From NCBI GenBank assembly GCA_036501665.1, contig DASXZW010000084.1, positions 1-64,000 on the forward strand: a stretch of 64,000 nucleotides of DNA. The letters are read 5' to 3'. The stretch's first letter is position 1; the number at the start of each line of letters is the position of its first letter. The position numbers and the translations under genes are program-made. Source of the stretch: DATAUD01 sp036501665. Its GTDB lineage: Bacteria > Verrucomicrobiota > Verrucomicrobiia > Limisphaerales > Palsa-1400. This document shows, piece by piece, positions 1-7,371 of this stretch. Below the pieces are notes generated by a model. It had not been told where the DNA came from, did not search any database, and saw nothing but the letters and a program-made list of their open reading frames with translations.

Positions 1-79
1 TGCGCCGACATTTCGGAATGAACACCACATGATATTTGCATTCCCATGTTGTATGCTTCAAGCTTTCGTACCTTTGCAT
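1..79 (-). CDS. tnpA: IS200/IS605-type transposase TnpA, 5' end only (runs off the window)
   Basis: The minus strand from an ATG at 79 reads 26 codons, including HTTWECKYHVVFIPKCRR, the conserved start of the small single-strand HUH transposase (Y1 transposase, TnpA) of the IS200 group. This enzyme normally has about 140-150 residues and cuts and joins single-stranded hairpin ends without target duplication. Here only the N-terminus is inside the window, so catalytic HUH and Tyr residues cannot be checked. A GGA-containing stretch lies just upstream of the ATG. Assignment to the IS200 group rests on the WECKYHVVFIPK motif; a REP-associated transposase of the same superfamily is the main alternative. 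Confidence 0.8.
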   Translation of the reverse strand, partial: MQRYESLKHTTWECKYHVVFIPKCRR

Positions 80-159
80 TATCTGTCCGTTCGTAAACTT
101 CAAGCGGTTCACGAAAGGGAGATTCCGCGACGACTCCAGGAACTGTCAAACTTCGGGGG

Positions 160-180
160 TCCTCCGGCAAAGCCGGAGGA
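160..180. mobile_element. Perfect 9-bp hairpin upstream of the IS200-type transposase, probable element-end hairpin
   Basis: TCCTCCGGC / AAA / GCCGGAGGA is a perfect stem with a three-base loop, about 80 bases upstream of the transposase start. IS200-type elements carry imperfect palindromes near their ends that TnpA recognises as single-stranded DNA, so this is a good candidate for the left-end hairpin. It could also act as a terminator for the FKBP gene, whose stop lies about 100 bases away on the same strand. Nothing else was seen between the transposase and the FKBP gene. Confidence 0.5.
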
Positions 181-280
181 TTTCCTGTGGAATTAAATGA
201 AAGAAGCCATACCGAGGCGGATCTCGGGTAGAGTCGTCTCGACCTCGCGACCAATGTATTTGAATGGACGGGGCTTGCGC

Positions 281-1255
281 CTATTGACTCGGCGCGTTGG
301 TGATCACTTCGATCTTCGCGCCTTTCTTCAAATCTTCTGCCGAAGGAACTTTGATGATCTGTCCGCTGACTACCGGAGTTGGTGGTCCGCCCGGCCCAGC
401 ACTCGGAGTTGCGCCCGGAGTGATGCTGATCGGCTTGGCGGAGGCTTGCGCGCCCGAACCTGCGCCCGGTGGCGTGTCGGAAAGCAATTCCATATCGAAA
501 ACCAGCACGGAATTCGGTGGGATTTTCGGCGTGGGCGGATGCATTCCATAAGCCACGTCTGGCGGAAGGTAAACCTCCCATTCCGACCCTACTTTCATTC
601 GCTGCATGACTTCAGACCAACCTTTGATTGTTCGGCCAGTCACCGCCGTGGGGTATTTTTCGTTCTGATCAAAAATTGTGCCGTCGATGAGGCTGCCCTT
701 GTACTTCATGGTCACGGTGTCATGAGGTCCGGGGATAACGCCGTCGCCTTCCTTGATGACTTTGTATTGTATTCCATTTGTAAGGGTTTTAATGCCTGGC
801 GCGGACTGGTTTTTGGCCAGGAAAGCGTCACTCTTGATCCTGTTTTCGGCTCCTTCCTTTTCCATTTTTTCCTGCTGAATCTTGCGCTCTTCCATCGCCT
901 TGGCCCGCAGGGCGCCTGAGATTTCCTTGTTAATCGCAGCGAATTGGGCGTCGTTAAAGCGGGTGGGCTTTCCGGCCATGACATCCCTTATTGCCGCCGC
1001 GACGATATCAACATCCACAGGCAATTCCTGTTTCTTGATGTTGCGCCCGACGCTCATGCCGATGAAATAGCTGAGCGTGTCCTTGTCCGGCATCTTGGGA
1101 GGCGTCTCGTTGGAGGGCGCACCTCTCATCATGCCGCCTCTCGACATTTGAGGATTCGCACCGGGCAACGGGGCCTGAGGATTATTAGGTTGCTGCGCGA
1201 CGGCGCTCAAGGCCGTCAGCGTCGTCATCAAAAGCACGTTTAGTCTAACTTTCAT
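281..1255 (-). CDS. Secreted FKBP-type peptidyl-prolyl isomerase (Mip/FkpA-like)
   Basis: 324 residues. The first 20 residues form a signal peptide ending AVA-QQ, so the protein should be exported. A Pro/Met-rich linker follows, then an FKBP N-terminal dimerisation-type helical region (about 58-150, containing the typical 'SYFIGMSVGRNIKKQ') and an FKBP catalytic domain (about 165-262, with 'DTVTMKYKGSLIDGTIFDQ' and 'GSEWEVYLPPDVAYG'). The C-terminal 60 residues are Pro/Gly/Ala-rich and end in a short charged tail. This is the domain order of Mip and FkpA proteins, which fold proline-containing proteins outside the cytoplasm. It is followed downstream by an IS200-type end and preceded by a PPi-PFK gene on the same strand, about 165 bases away. 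Confidence 0.92.
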   Translation of the reverse strand: MKVRLNVLLMTTLTALSAVAQQPNNPQAPLPGANPQMSRGGMMRGAPSNETPPKMPDKDTLSYFIGMSVGRNIKKQELPVDVDIVAAAIRDVMAGKPTRFNDAQFAAINKEISGALRAKAMEERKIQQEKMEKEGAENRIKSDAFLAKNQSAPGIKTLTNGIQYKVIKEGDGVIPGPHDTVTMKYKGSLIDGTIFDQNEKYPTAVTGRTIKGWSEVMQRMKVGSEWEVYLPPDVAYGMHPPTPKIPPNSVLVFDMELLSDTPPGAGSGAQASAKPISITPGATPSAGPGGPPTPVVSGQIIKVPSAEDLKKGAKIEVITNAPSQ

Positions 1256-1420
1256 TTCAATAGCTCTTTAAATTTTTGCGTCACCGTACATTCATTCGGG
1301 TCTCCGGGCCGCTTTTGGAGACGGGCCGGAATGGTTACCAGAACACCGCAATAATGTCCAGCACCTGATTTCGACAATGTTTTGTCCGAAAAGCTCAATC
1401 TTGGCGCGATTTGGCTTCGA

Positions 1421-2692
1421 TTAGGTGCGGGGCGGAAGCATCCGCTCAACAGCAACACGCGCCAGAATGGCGAATTTCGGCAATCCGTTTTCAACCGGCA
1501 CCGAAATCTGGCCTTCGATCAAAGGCCGGCAATACTCGACAAATTTTTCGTTGGGCATGAACCCGTCTTTGCTGAGCCAATCGCGCGGGACGAGATTTTC
1601 GACGTTGGCGATTTCGCTCAACGGATGGAGATCGGTCTTCCACTGATAAGTCTTACCCGGAACACGCAGCAACTTGACCATAAATCCGCTCTTGCCTGCG
1701 ACTGCCGCGCGAACTGCGGTTTCACCACACGCCACGGCTTCGGCAACATCGGTCGCGCTCGCGTAATGAGCGGCGCAACGTTGGGCATAACCGAGCTTGA
1801 CCGAGCGCGTTTTAGTATTGAGCTTGCCAAAGACAAGTTCTGAAAGACGTTCTGCCGCGCCGGAAAGCACCGGGTGGCCAAAGGCATCGAGGCGGTTTTT
1901 GTCCGCGCTGTATTCCGAGCCGTCGGGATTTTTCAACCCTTCACCGACGACGACGATGCAGTAGCGAAGTTTGTCCACGGTCTCTTTAACCTTGGCAAGA
2001 AATGCTGCTTCGTCGAATGGGACTTCGGGCACCAAAACAATGTGCGGCGCGTCGTCGGGATTGCGTTTTGCAAGGACCGAACTGGCCGCGATCCACCCCG
2101 CGCTACGTCCCATGACTTCGATGATGCAGCACGAGCCGTCGTCGGTCGCCATGCTGCTGACGTCGGAGGCGATTTCCATGACTGTGCAGGCGTTGTATTT
2201 TGCGACTGAACCGAAGCCCGGGCAATGGTCGGTTTCCGGCAAGTCGTTATCAATCGTCTTGGGCACGCCGATGACACACATGTCGTAGCCGCGTTTGATG
2301 GCGTCCTGATGGATTTTGTCGGCGGTGTCCTGAGAATCGTTGCCACCGGCGTAGAAAAAGAACCTGATATTGTAGGCCTTGAACACCTCGAACAAGCGGT
2401 CCATGTCGCGGGCCGCGCGTTCCGGCTTTTTCTTGAAGTCGATTTTATACCGGCAAGTGCCGAGCGCGGCCGCCGGAGTATATTTGAGGCCTTCAATGAT
2501 TTCGGGGCGTTCCTTATTGAGGTCAATCAGGTTGCCGTTAAGGATTCCGAAGACGCCGTTAAGTCCGCCGTAAATGTTTTTGATGCAGCCATGCTTTTTC
2601 GCTTCTTGCACGACGCCGGCAACGCTGGCGTTAATGACTGCGGTAGGCCCGCCGGACTGTGCCACCAAAAGATTTCCAATTAGTTCTGCCAT
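1421..2692 (-). CDS. pfp: Diphosphate-type 6-phosphofructokinase
   Basis: 423 residues. Catalyses fructose 6-phosphate to fructose 1,6-bisphosphate, in this subgroup with pyrophosphate as phosphoryl donor. N-terminal GGPTAVIN (14-21), GGNDS (116-120), the PKTIDND block (144-150) and MGRSAGW match the PFK family. Lysine in PKTIDND and a residue other than Gly after GG-x-D mark PPi-type enzymes; the usual PPi motif is GGDDS, and here it is GGNDS. That makes donor specificity slightly uncertain. The start is the ATG in front of AELIGNLLVAQSGG. The gene is divergent from rsmI across a 143-base gap that must hold both promoters. A second, different PFK lies at 54-55 kb. Confidence 0.9.
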   Translation of the reverse strand: MAELIGNLLVAQSGGPTAVINASVAGVVQEAKKHGCIKNIYGGLNGVFGILNGNLIDLNKERPEIIEGLKYTPAAALGTCRYKIDFKKKPERAARDMDRLFEVFKAYNIRFFFYAGGNDSQDTADKIHQDAIKRGYDMCVIGVPKTIDNDLPETDHCPGFGSVAKYNACTVMEIASDVSSMATDDGSCCIIEVMGRSAGWIAASSVLAKRNPDDAPHIVLVPEVPFDEAAFLAKVKETVDKLRYCIVVVGEGLKNPDGSEYSADKNRLDAFGHPVLSGAAERLSELVFGKLNTKTRSVKLGYAQRCAAHYASATDVAEAVACGETAVRAAVAGKSGFMVKLLRVPGKTYQWKTDLHPLSEIANVENLVPRDWLSKDGFMPNEKFVEYCRPLIEGQISVPVENGLPKFAILARVAVERMLPPRT

Positions 2693-2877
2693 AAAATAGG
2701 GCGTGATAACTAACAGCTGCTAATCATCGGGTAAAGGAAAAATCTGACCGGCCAGAAAAACGCCGAATTTCATATTTTGAGGTGGTAATCTTCGGCTCCC
2801 GAACTTAGCCCTATAGGCAATCGAATTTCAGGCCGTTGCAGCAGCGCCGACTTAAAACAAAAAAAAAGCCGCGACAA

Positions 2878-3582
2878 ATGGAATCGCCGACATTACCTCC
2901 GCTGACGCCAGGCACTTTGTACTTGGTGGCGACTCCTATTGGAAATCTGGAGGACATCACCTTGCGGGCATTGCGGGTATTGAGGGAATGCGATGTTGTC
3001 GCTGCCGAGGACACCCGGCATTCGGGGCAATTATTGAAACACTTTGGAATTTCCAAACCGCTGCTGAGCTATTTCGAGTTCAACGAAGCCCGGCGCAGTG
3101 AGGAAATCATTGAGCGCCTTCGACGCGGCGAGAAAGTTGCCCTGGTCACCGATGCCGGAAGTCCGGGGATCAGCGATCCGGGAGAACGGGTCGTCCGAGC
3201 CGCGCGAGCGGCGGGTTTAAGGGTGGAGGCAGTGCCGGGGCCGAGCGCGCTCGTCGTTGCTTTGACAGCCAGCGGGTTGCCGACGGAAGAGTTCCATTTT
3301 GTGGGTTTTCTCCCGCACAAAAGCGGTCAAAGGCGGCGAAAACTGGAGAGTTTGGCGACGGTTCCAGGAACGCTGATTTTTTACGAATCACCGTACCGAA
3401 TCACCAAATTGCTGGAGGAATTGAACGACCTTTATCCAACGCGCAAAACATTGCTGGCAAGGGAGTTGACAAAGAAATTCGAGGAGTATCGCGAAGGGCT
3501 TCCAGCGGCGTTGCTCCAGGAGCTGCAAGGCAGGGCGATTCGAGGGGAATTTGTGGTCCTGGTGGCGCCCGATGTCAAATAA
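2878..3582 (+). CDS. rsmI: 16S rRNA (cytidine1402-2'-O)-methyltransferase
   Basis: About 234 residues. RsmI uses S-adenosylmethionine to 2'-O-methylate C1402 in the decoding centre of 16S rRNA. The N-terminus 'GTLYLVATPIGNLEDITLRAL' and 'VAAEDTRHSGQLL' are diagnostic of the family, with 'LVTDAGSPGISDPG' and 'VPGPSALVVALTASGLPTEEFHFVGFLP' following. The ATG at 2878 (MESPTLPP) is chosen because an upstream in-frame ATG at 2836 would add a Lys/Arg-rich tail absent from homologues. No terminator with a clear U tract was seen after the stop. Confidence 0.93.
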   Translation: MESPTLPPLTPGTLYLVATPIGNLEDITLRALRVLRECDVVAAEDTRHSGQLLKHFGISKPLLSYFEFNEARRSEEIIERLRRGEKVALVTDAGSPGISDPGERVVRAARAAGLRVEAVPGPSALVVALTASGLPTEEFHFVGFLPHKSGQRRRKLESLATVPGTLIFYESPYRITKLLEELNDLYPTRKTLLARELTKKFEEYREGLPAALLQELQGRAIRGEFVVLVAPDVK

Positions 3583-3727
3583 TCGGCGATTGACACTTTT
3601 TAGTTTACTTTCTGGAACAGCTTCACTAATCTCGCGGCATTCAGCTTAATCCCAGAGCCGAAAGCACGGTTAGAGCAAACCCCTGTAGGGAAACCGGGCA
3701 AGAAAATTGGGCCAACAGTATAGTAAT

Positions 3728-4111
3728 ATGTCAGCAAAATTATTCGTCGGTAACCTCACCTTCACCGCAACGGAGAATGACCTGCAAGATCATTTTGCCC
3801 AAGCTGGTGTTGTTGTTTCTGTCAACATCATGCAAGACCGCATGACGGGCCGTTCGCGCGGCTTTGCCTTCATTGAGATGGGCTCAAAGGAAGACGCGGA
3901 AAAAGCCATACAGATGTTTCACTCCAAGGACTTCCAAGGCCGTCCGTTGACGGTCAACGAAGCCCGGCCTCGTGAAGAGCGTCCTTCGGGCGGCGGCGGT
4001 GGTGGAGGCGGCTATCGCGGCGGTGGCGGAGGAGGCGGTGGCGGTGGCGGTGGTTATCGTGGCGGCGGTGGCGGCGGTGGTGGAGACCGGCGCGGCGGCG
4101 GTTATCGCTGA
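3728..4111 (+). CDS. RRM RNA-binding protein with glycine-rich tail
   Basis: 127 residues. A single RNA recognition motif covers about residues 3-80: RNP2 is 'KLFVGNL' and RNP1 is 'RGFAFIEM'. The rest is arginine/glycine-rich repeats (GGGGGYRGGG type). This architecture is that of the bacterial Rbp proteins, thought to bind single-stranded RNA and often linked to cold response; the role here is inferred. The ATG before SAKLFVGNL is preferred over an in-frame GTG/ATG further upstream; no strong ribosome binding site is visible. It is followed by two terminator-like hairpins. The glycine codons form a low-complexity GGC/GGT repeat that may be length-variable. Confidence 0.93.
   Translation: MSAKLFVGNLTFTATENDLQDHFAQAGVVVSVNIMQDRMTGRSRGFAFIEMGSKEDAEKAIQMFHSKDFQGRPLTVNEARPREERPSGGGGGGGGYRGGGGGGGGGGGGYRGGGGGGGGDRRGGGYR
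3988..4105 (+). repeat. Low-complexity GGC/GGT tract coding for the glycine-rich tail
   Basis: Nearly pure Gly codons interrupted by Tyr-Arg (TATCGC/TATCGT) and Asp-Arg-Arg. It is a probable site of repeat-length variation between strains and of assembly error. Confidence 0.8.
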
Positions 4112-4116
4112 TCCCT

Positions 4117-4138
4117 GACGGCCGACCTGGCCGTCTTT
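4117..4138 (+). terminator. Hairpin terminator after the RRM gene
   Basis: GACGGCC / GACCT / GGCCGTC followed by TTT, six bases after the stop codon. The stem is a perfect 7 bp but the T run is short. Confidence 0.7.
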
Positions 4139-4177
4139 CCATATCGAGTGCCTACGGCGCGGACGACGAGGCGGTTT

Positions 4178-5551
4178 TCAAACAAATTTGCCTGGATTCA
4201 ATATTCCCCTTGGATCCAGGCTCTTTTTTATATTTCGGTGCATTTCCCGGACTTCGGGACTTGCCGCCAGCGGCCACCATCGCTTCTTCGCAAGACCGAT
4301 CCCATGTTCCCCGGTAATGACACCATCCCACGCCAGCACCTGGTGAAATAATTCATCCAAAGCGGAGCGTGTGCGTTGTTCGACTTTCGGCCACGCGCGA
4401 TCATACATCACGTTGACGTGAATATTGCCATCGCCGGCGTGGCCAAAACAGGCAATCGGGAGGTCAAACTTTTTTTGGAGACGCGCCGTAAATTCAAAGA
4501 GGTCTTCCAACCGACTTCGCGGCACGACGATGTCCTCGTTTAGTTTGACCAAACCGGTATCGCGCAGGGCGAAAGAAAATTCCCGGCGAAGCATCCAGAG
4601 TTTTTCGCAATTTTCGCTGCCATAAGCGCGCTCCACGAAAACCGGTTTATGCGACTGCGACAGCTTATCCAACGACTGCGCTTCGCCGCGAACGGATTTC
4701 TCCTGGCCGTCCACTTCAACCATCACCAGTGCTCGCGCGCCGTGCAATCGCTCGCTTCCCGTCCGCTTGCGCGCGGCGTCCAATGTGAATTCGTCGGCGA
4801 CTTCCAACGCACTCGGAAGGAAGCCTGATTTAAAAATCGCGCGAATAAAATCCGTAGCGATTTTCATCGAGTCAAAACCAATGACCAGCAGCGCGCGGAA
4901 CGGCGGGAGAGGAATTAGTTTGACTGTGACCTCGGTCACTACGGCGAGCAGTCCTTCGGAGCCGGTTATCAATCGCGTCAAGTCGAACCCGGTTTTGTTT
5001 TTGTGCGTGCGCCCGCCCAAATCGACGATTGCACCGTCCGCAAGCACGGCTTTGAGGCCCAGAATGTAGTCCCTTGTCACGCCGTACTTGAGGCAGCGCG
5101 GGCCGCCGGCATTGGTGGCAACGTTTCCGCCAATGGTGCATTCGGCGCGGCTGGCCGGGTCCGGCGGATAATACATCCCCTGCTCTTCGACGGCGTCTTG
5201 AAGTGTTTTCAAGATGACGCCTGATTCAGCCACAGCGACAAAATCTCCGGCGTTGATTCCCGTGATTTTGTTCATTCGCTCCAGCGAAAGGACAATCCCG
5301 CCTCGTTTCGGCACGCAGCCGCCAACATAACCGTAGCCCGCGCCGCGAGCGGTGACCGGGATGCGATGGGCTGAAGCAAATTTCATGATTCGCTGGACGC
5401 TCGCTGTGCTTTTCGGTAAAGCGACTGCCTCGGGCAAATGACGCGCGAACCATTTGTCACCGGCGTAGGCTTCCAGTGCTGCCGCATCCAGACGCAATTC
5501 GCCTGCTGGAAGCAACTTCTTTAATTTGAGGAGAAGACTCGACGACTTCAC
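4178..5551 (-). CDS. FAD-binding oxidoreductase, GlcD / D-lactate dehydrogenase type
   Basis: 457 residues, full length for the family. The FAD-binding type 4 (PCMH) domain spans about 40-180, with 'TARGAGYGYVGGCVPKRGGIVLSLERMN' and 'GGNVATNAGGPRCLKYG'. The FAD-linked oxidase C-terminal domain follows to about 456, with 'FGHAGDGNIHVN' and the 'GEHGIGLAKKRW' signature. Such enzymes oxidise 2-hydroxy acids such as glycolate or D-lactate; the exact substrate cannot be read from the sequence. GlcE and GlcF partners are absent nearby, so a stand-alone dehydrogenase is likely. The start sits 4 bases after the stop of the DUF2007 gene, so the two are probably co-transcribed. Confidence 0.9.
   Translation of the reverse strand: MKSSSLLLKLKKLLPAGELRLDAAALEAYAGDKWFARHLPEAVALPKSTASVQRIMKFASAHRIPVTARGAGYGYVGGCVPKRGGIVLSLERMNKITGINAGDFVAVAESGVILKTLQDAVEEQGMYYPPDPASRAECTIGGNVATNAGGPRCLKYGVTRDYILGLKAVLADGAIVDLGGRTHKNKTGFDLTRLITGSEGLLAVVTEVTVKLIPLPPFRALLVIGFDSMKIATDFIRAIFKSGFLPSALEVADEFTLDAARKRTGSERLHGARALVMVEVDGQEKSVRGEAQSLDKLSQSHKPVFVERAYGSENCEKLWMLRREFSFALRDTGLVKLNEDIVVPRSRLEDLFEFTARLQKKFDLPIACFGHAGDGNIHVNVMYDRAWPKVEQRTRSALDELFHQVLAWDGVITGEHGIGLAKKRWWPLAASPEVREMHRNIKKSLDPRGILNPGKFV
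4190..4229 (+). terminator. Second, stronger terminator lying inside the 3' coding end of the convergent flavoprotein gene
   Basis: GCCTGGAT and ATCCAGGC pair around a 16-base loop and are followed by TCTTTTTT on the plus strand. On the minus strand the same bases code for the last conserved residues (DPRGILNPGKF) of the flavoprotein. The hairpin would stop transcripts from the RRM side before they run into the convergent gene. Confidence 0.6.
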
Positions 5552-5555
5552 GCGG

Positions 5556-5771
5556 CTACGAGTCTTTGGAATGAATCAATTCGCGCGCGCTCTCAGCCTG
5601 ATCTTCCGGCACCTGCACCAAAAGGCCGCCGGCAGCGAGGGCAAATCCATCAATGGTGCGGGCTGCGATTTCATTTTTGATGTTGACCATGAAATCATTG
5701 GCTTCCAGGCGCGACCGGACCAAATCGGCATCCGCCGGATTGAGGGCTGTATAAACAGTGACGAAATCCAT
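5556..5771 (-). CDS. Small DUF2007-like protein
   Basis: 71 residues: 'DFVTVYTALNPADADLVRSRLEANDFMVNIKN' followed by 'GGLLVQVPEDQAESARELI'. This is the beta-alpha-beta pattern of DUF2007, a small ferredoxin-like-fold domain annotated as a putative signal-transducing protein, without known biochemical function. It precedes the flavoprotein gene by four bases on the same strand and is likely its operon partner. Confidence 0.75.
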   Translation of the reverse strand: MDFVTVYTALNPADADLVRSRLEANDFMVNIKNEIAARTIDGFALAAGGLLVQVPEDQAESARELIHSKDS

Positions 5772-5888
5772 ATCGACAACATCAGACCGGATGAGAAAAA
5801 ACTCAAGTCTTGACCGCGCATAATTTAACTGCGGTAAATGCGCATCAGGTCTTCAAAAAAGAGTCTTTCCAATTGACGATTCGGCCAA

Positions 5889-5905
5889 TTTAAGGAATCC
5901 TTAAA
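5889..5905. promoter_or_regulatory. Palindromic operator candidate in front of the antitoxin
   Basis: TTTAAGGA-A-TCCTTAAA is a perfect 8+1+8 palindrome ending three bases before the first ATG of the antitoxin. AbrB-fold antitoxins of VapBC modules repress their own operon through such palindromes, so this is a likely autoregulatory site. Its position also argues that the second in-frame ATG at 5926, preceded by AAGGA, could be the real start. Confidence 0.5.
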
Positions 5906-5907
5906 AT

Positions 5908-6168
5908 ATGAAGGATTTGGATACGATGACGGTTTCAAAGGTCGGCCAGAGCACCCTGCCCAAGTGGTGGCGAGACGCTTCGGGATTATCCGAGGGAGGC
6001 GTCGTCGAGGTGCGCCCAATGCGGGATGGCAAAGACAGCATCATTCTGACACCCAAACCCGCCAAAAGGCGAGGCGCTGTGGGCCTGCTTAAGCTTTTCT
6101 CGAAATGCCCGGCCCCAATTACTCCTCCCGAACGACACAATCTGCCGTCAAATGAGCATCCTCATTGA
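5908..6168 (+). CDS. VapB-like antitoxin with AbrB-type fold
   Basis: 86 residues. 'MTVSKVGQSTLPKWWRDASGLSEGGVVEVRPMRDG' is the swapped-hairpin AbrB DNA-binding motif typical of VapB/MazE antitoxins; the C-terminal half should wrap the toxin. Translation may start at 5908 or at the internal ATG at 5926, which has an AAGGA sequence ten bases upstream. The gene overlaps the following PIN toxin remnant by 17 bases, as in working vapBC operons. The antitoxin reading frame is intact although its toxin is not. Confidence 0.8.
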   Translation: MKDLDTMTVSKVGQSTLPKWWRDASGLSEGGVVEVRPMRDGKDSIILTPKPAKRRGAVGLLKLFSKCPAPITPPERHNLPSNEHPH

Positions 6169-6562
6169 TACGGACTTATTGTCGATGCTTGAGAGAAAGC
6201 AAGTCCCGATGAAGCTAAGGAATTGGGTCCAGCGCAATGAAGCTGATATTTTTATAAGCGTCGTGACTTTTGCCGAATTGCAATTCGGCCTGAATCAAGC
6301 CCCTGCAACGCATTGAGCAGGCCTGGAAATCTGGTTGACAAATCTGCGCCGGAAGCTTGCTTCTGCTACCGAACAACTGACTGAGCCAATATTGGTCCGA
6401 TGGAAAATACTCCTCGCTGACTTAAAGGCGAAGAATCGGACTATGACGTGCGAGGACTCTTTGATCGCCGCGACAGCTTTATTTCACGGCCACACCATTG
6501 CGACTCATAACAAGCGTCATTTTGAACCGGCGGGCGTGCAAATGGTGGACCCGTTGGACTAA
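6152..6562 (+). pseudogene. VapC PIN-domain toxin interrupted by an in-frame TGA
   Basis: The frame starts ATG-AGC-ATC (MSILIDTDLLSMLERK) and carries the first PIN acid (IDTD) and the conserved Glu in 'ISVVTFAELQFGL'. Codon 55 (6314-6316) is TGA, yet the same frame continues without shift as AGLEIWLTNLRRKL through 'TCEDSLIAATALFHGHTIATHNKRHF' to a stop at 6562, giving a normal PIN length of about 136 codons. The stop replaces a position often held by Arg, so a CGA-to-TGA change is the simplest cause. The 54-residue product lacks the third catalytic acid. Restart at the TTG of 6335 could make a C-terminal fragment. A sequencing error is possible. Confidence 0.8.
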
Positions 6563-6594
6563 TTCATATTTCGTGCTCTGTTGACTCGGTCGCT

Positions 6595-7014
6595 CTACCC
6601 AATCACATCAGCGGACGGATGAATCAGGTTTGTATCAAAAGTTGCCAGCTTCGCTCCGTGCATGGCCGCCAAGTCAGCCAAATAATGGTCTGTCACTTCC
6701 TCGGATTTACCCGGGTGCGAATCAAGAACCTTCAGGTCATCAAAAATCATGACGGCCTTGCGAGTATGAACAAACTTGTTGAGCAACTCGCGCGCCTTTT
6801 CCATTGGCGCATTGATTGCCTTTTTGTTTGTTGAGATTCGGAGAAATCCAAGTTCCGACAAGGGACAAAGCATGATGTTTTTTCCCACCAACCAACTAAA
6901 GGCTTTGGCATGTTGAGGATGGTCAGTCCAAATCGCGGCCAAAAGCAAATTTACATCGAGCAAATGCCGTTTTTGGGAGGATGCCGACTCAGCCCTTTCC
7001 AGATTTAGCTTCAT
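6595..7014 (-). CDS. PIN-domain ribonuclease toxin, VapC family
   Basis: 139 residues. 'HLLDVNLLLAAIWTDHPQHAKAFSWL' carries the first metal-binding Asp, 'CPLSELGFLRI' the conserved Glu, and 'TDHYLADLAAMHGAKLATFDTNL' the two C-terminal acids. All four acidic positions of an active PIN nuclease are therefore present. This belongs to the TA-type PIN group in which 'HPQHAKAFSWL' is conserved. Its start overlaps the stop of the upstream antitoxin by four bases (ATGA type), which indicates translational coupling. Confidence 0.85.
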   Translation of the reverse strand: MKLNLERAESASSQKRHLLDVNLLLAAIWTDHPQHAKAFSWLVGKNIMLCPLSELGFLRISTNKKAINAPMEKARELLNKFVHTRKAVMIFDDLKVLDSHPGKSEEVTDHYLADLAAMHGAKLATFDTNLIHPSADVIG

Positions 7015-7247
7015 GGAAACTCAGCCAGGGCTTCTTTGAGGGCCTCTTCGTTTATCGGTTTATCTAAAACGCCGACATAATACCGCCCGCGCTTTTCAAT
7101 TCGAACTTTCGCGGCTTTTTTCGACTGGATCGGCTCCAGTCTGGTGAGAACATAGTTTCCGTCCGAAACCACTTGAACGTCGAACCTTTCTCCGGGTTTA
7201 GCTACGCGAAGGGTAACACGCTTCTTATTATCTGCGACGACTGTCAT
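7011..7247 (-). CDS. Antitoxin with AbrB-like N-terminus, partner of the PIN toxin
   Basis: About 78 residues from the ATG at 7247: 'MTVVADNKKRVTLRVAKPGERFDVQV' resembles the AbrB/SpoVT-type DNA-binding strand-turn, followed by a basic linker and a C-terminal helix 'INEEALKEALAEFP' likely to contact the toxin. The ATG is chosen because a longer frame would begin at a TTG with no ribosome binding site; GGGAG lies ten bases upstream of the ATG. Stop and toxin start overlap. Confidence 0.75.
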   Translation of the reverse strand: MTVVADNKKRVTLRVAKPGERFDVQVVSDGNYVLTRLEPIQSKKAAKVRIEKRGRYYVGVLDKPINEEALKEALAEFP

Positions 7248-7249
7248 TG

Positions 7250-7264
7250 GTGGGAATCTCCCAC
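7250..7264. promoter_or_regulatory. Palindrome before the second antitoxin start
   Basis: GTGGGA-ATC-TCCCAC, directly upstream of the antitoxin ATG on the minus strand and overlapping its GGGAG ribosome-binding sequence. Likely autoregulatory operator by analogy with VapBC modules. Confidence 0.4.
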
Positions 7265-7371
7265 TGAATTGGGTGAATTTCAAGTCTTTTGAGAATTGTT
7301 GAAATTGTTTGAAATCCTTATTTGACTTATTTGTGGCTCGTCAATGACTCGACGTAACGTAAATTGTCTTT

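Noticed and set aside
197..919. 240-codon plus-strand frame over the FKBP gene
   Set aside because: The minus-strand frame codes for a complete FKBP isomerase with signal peptide; the plus frame has no such features.
1252..1494. 80-codon minus-strand frame between the FKBP and pfp genes
   Set aside because: It overlaps the end of pfp and shows no domain, signal peptide or ribosome binding site.
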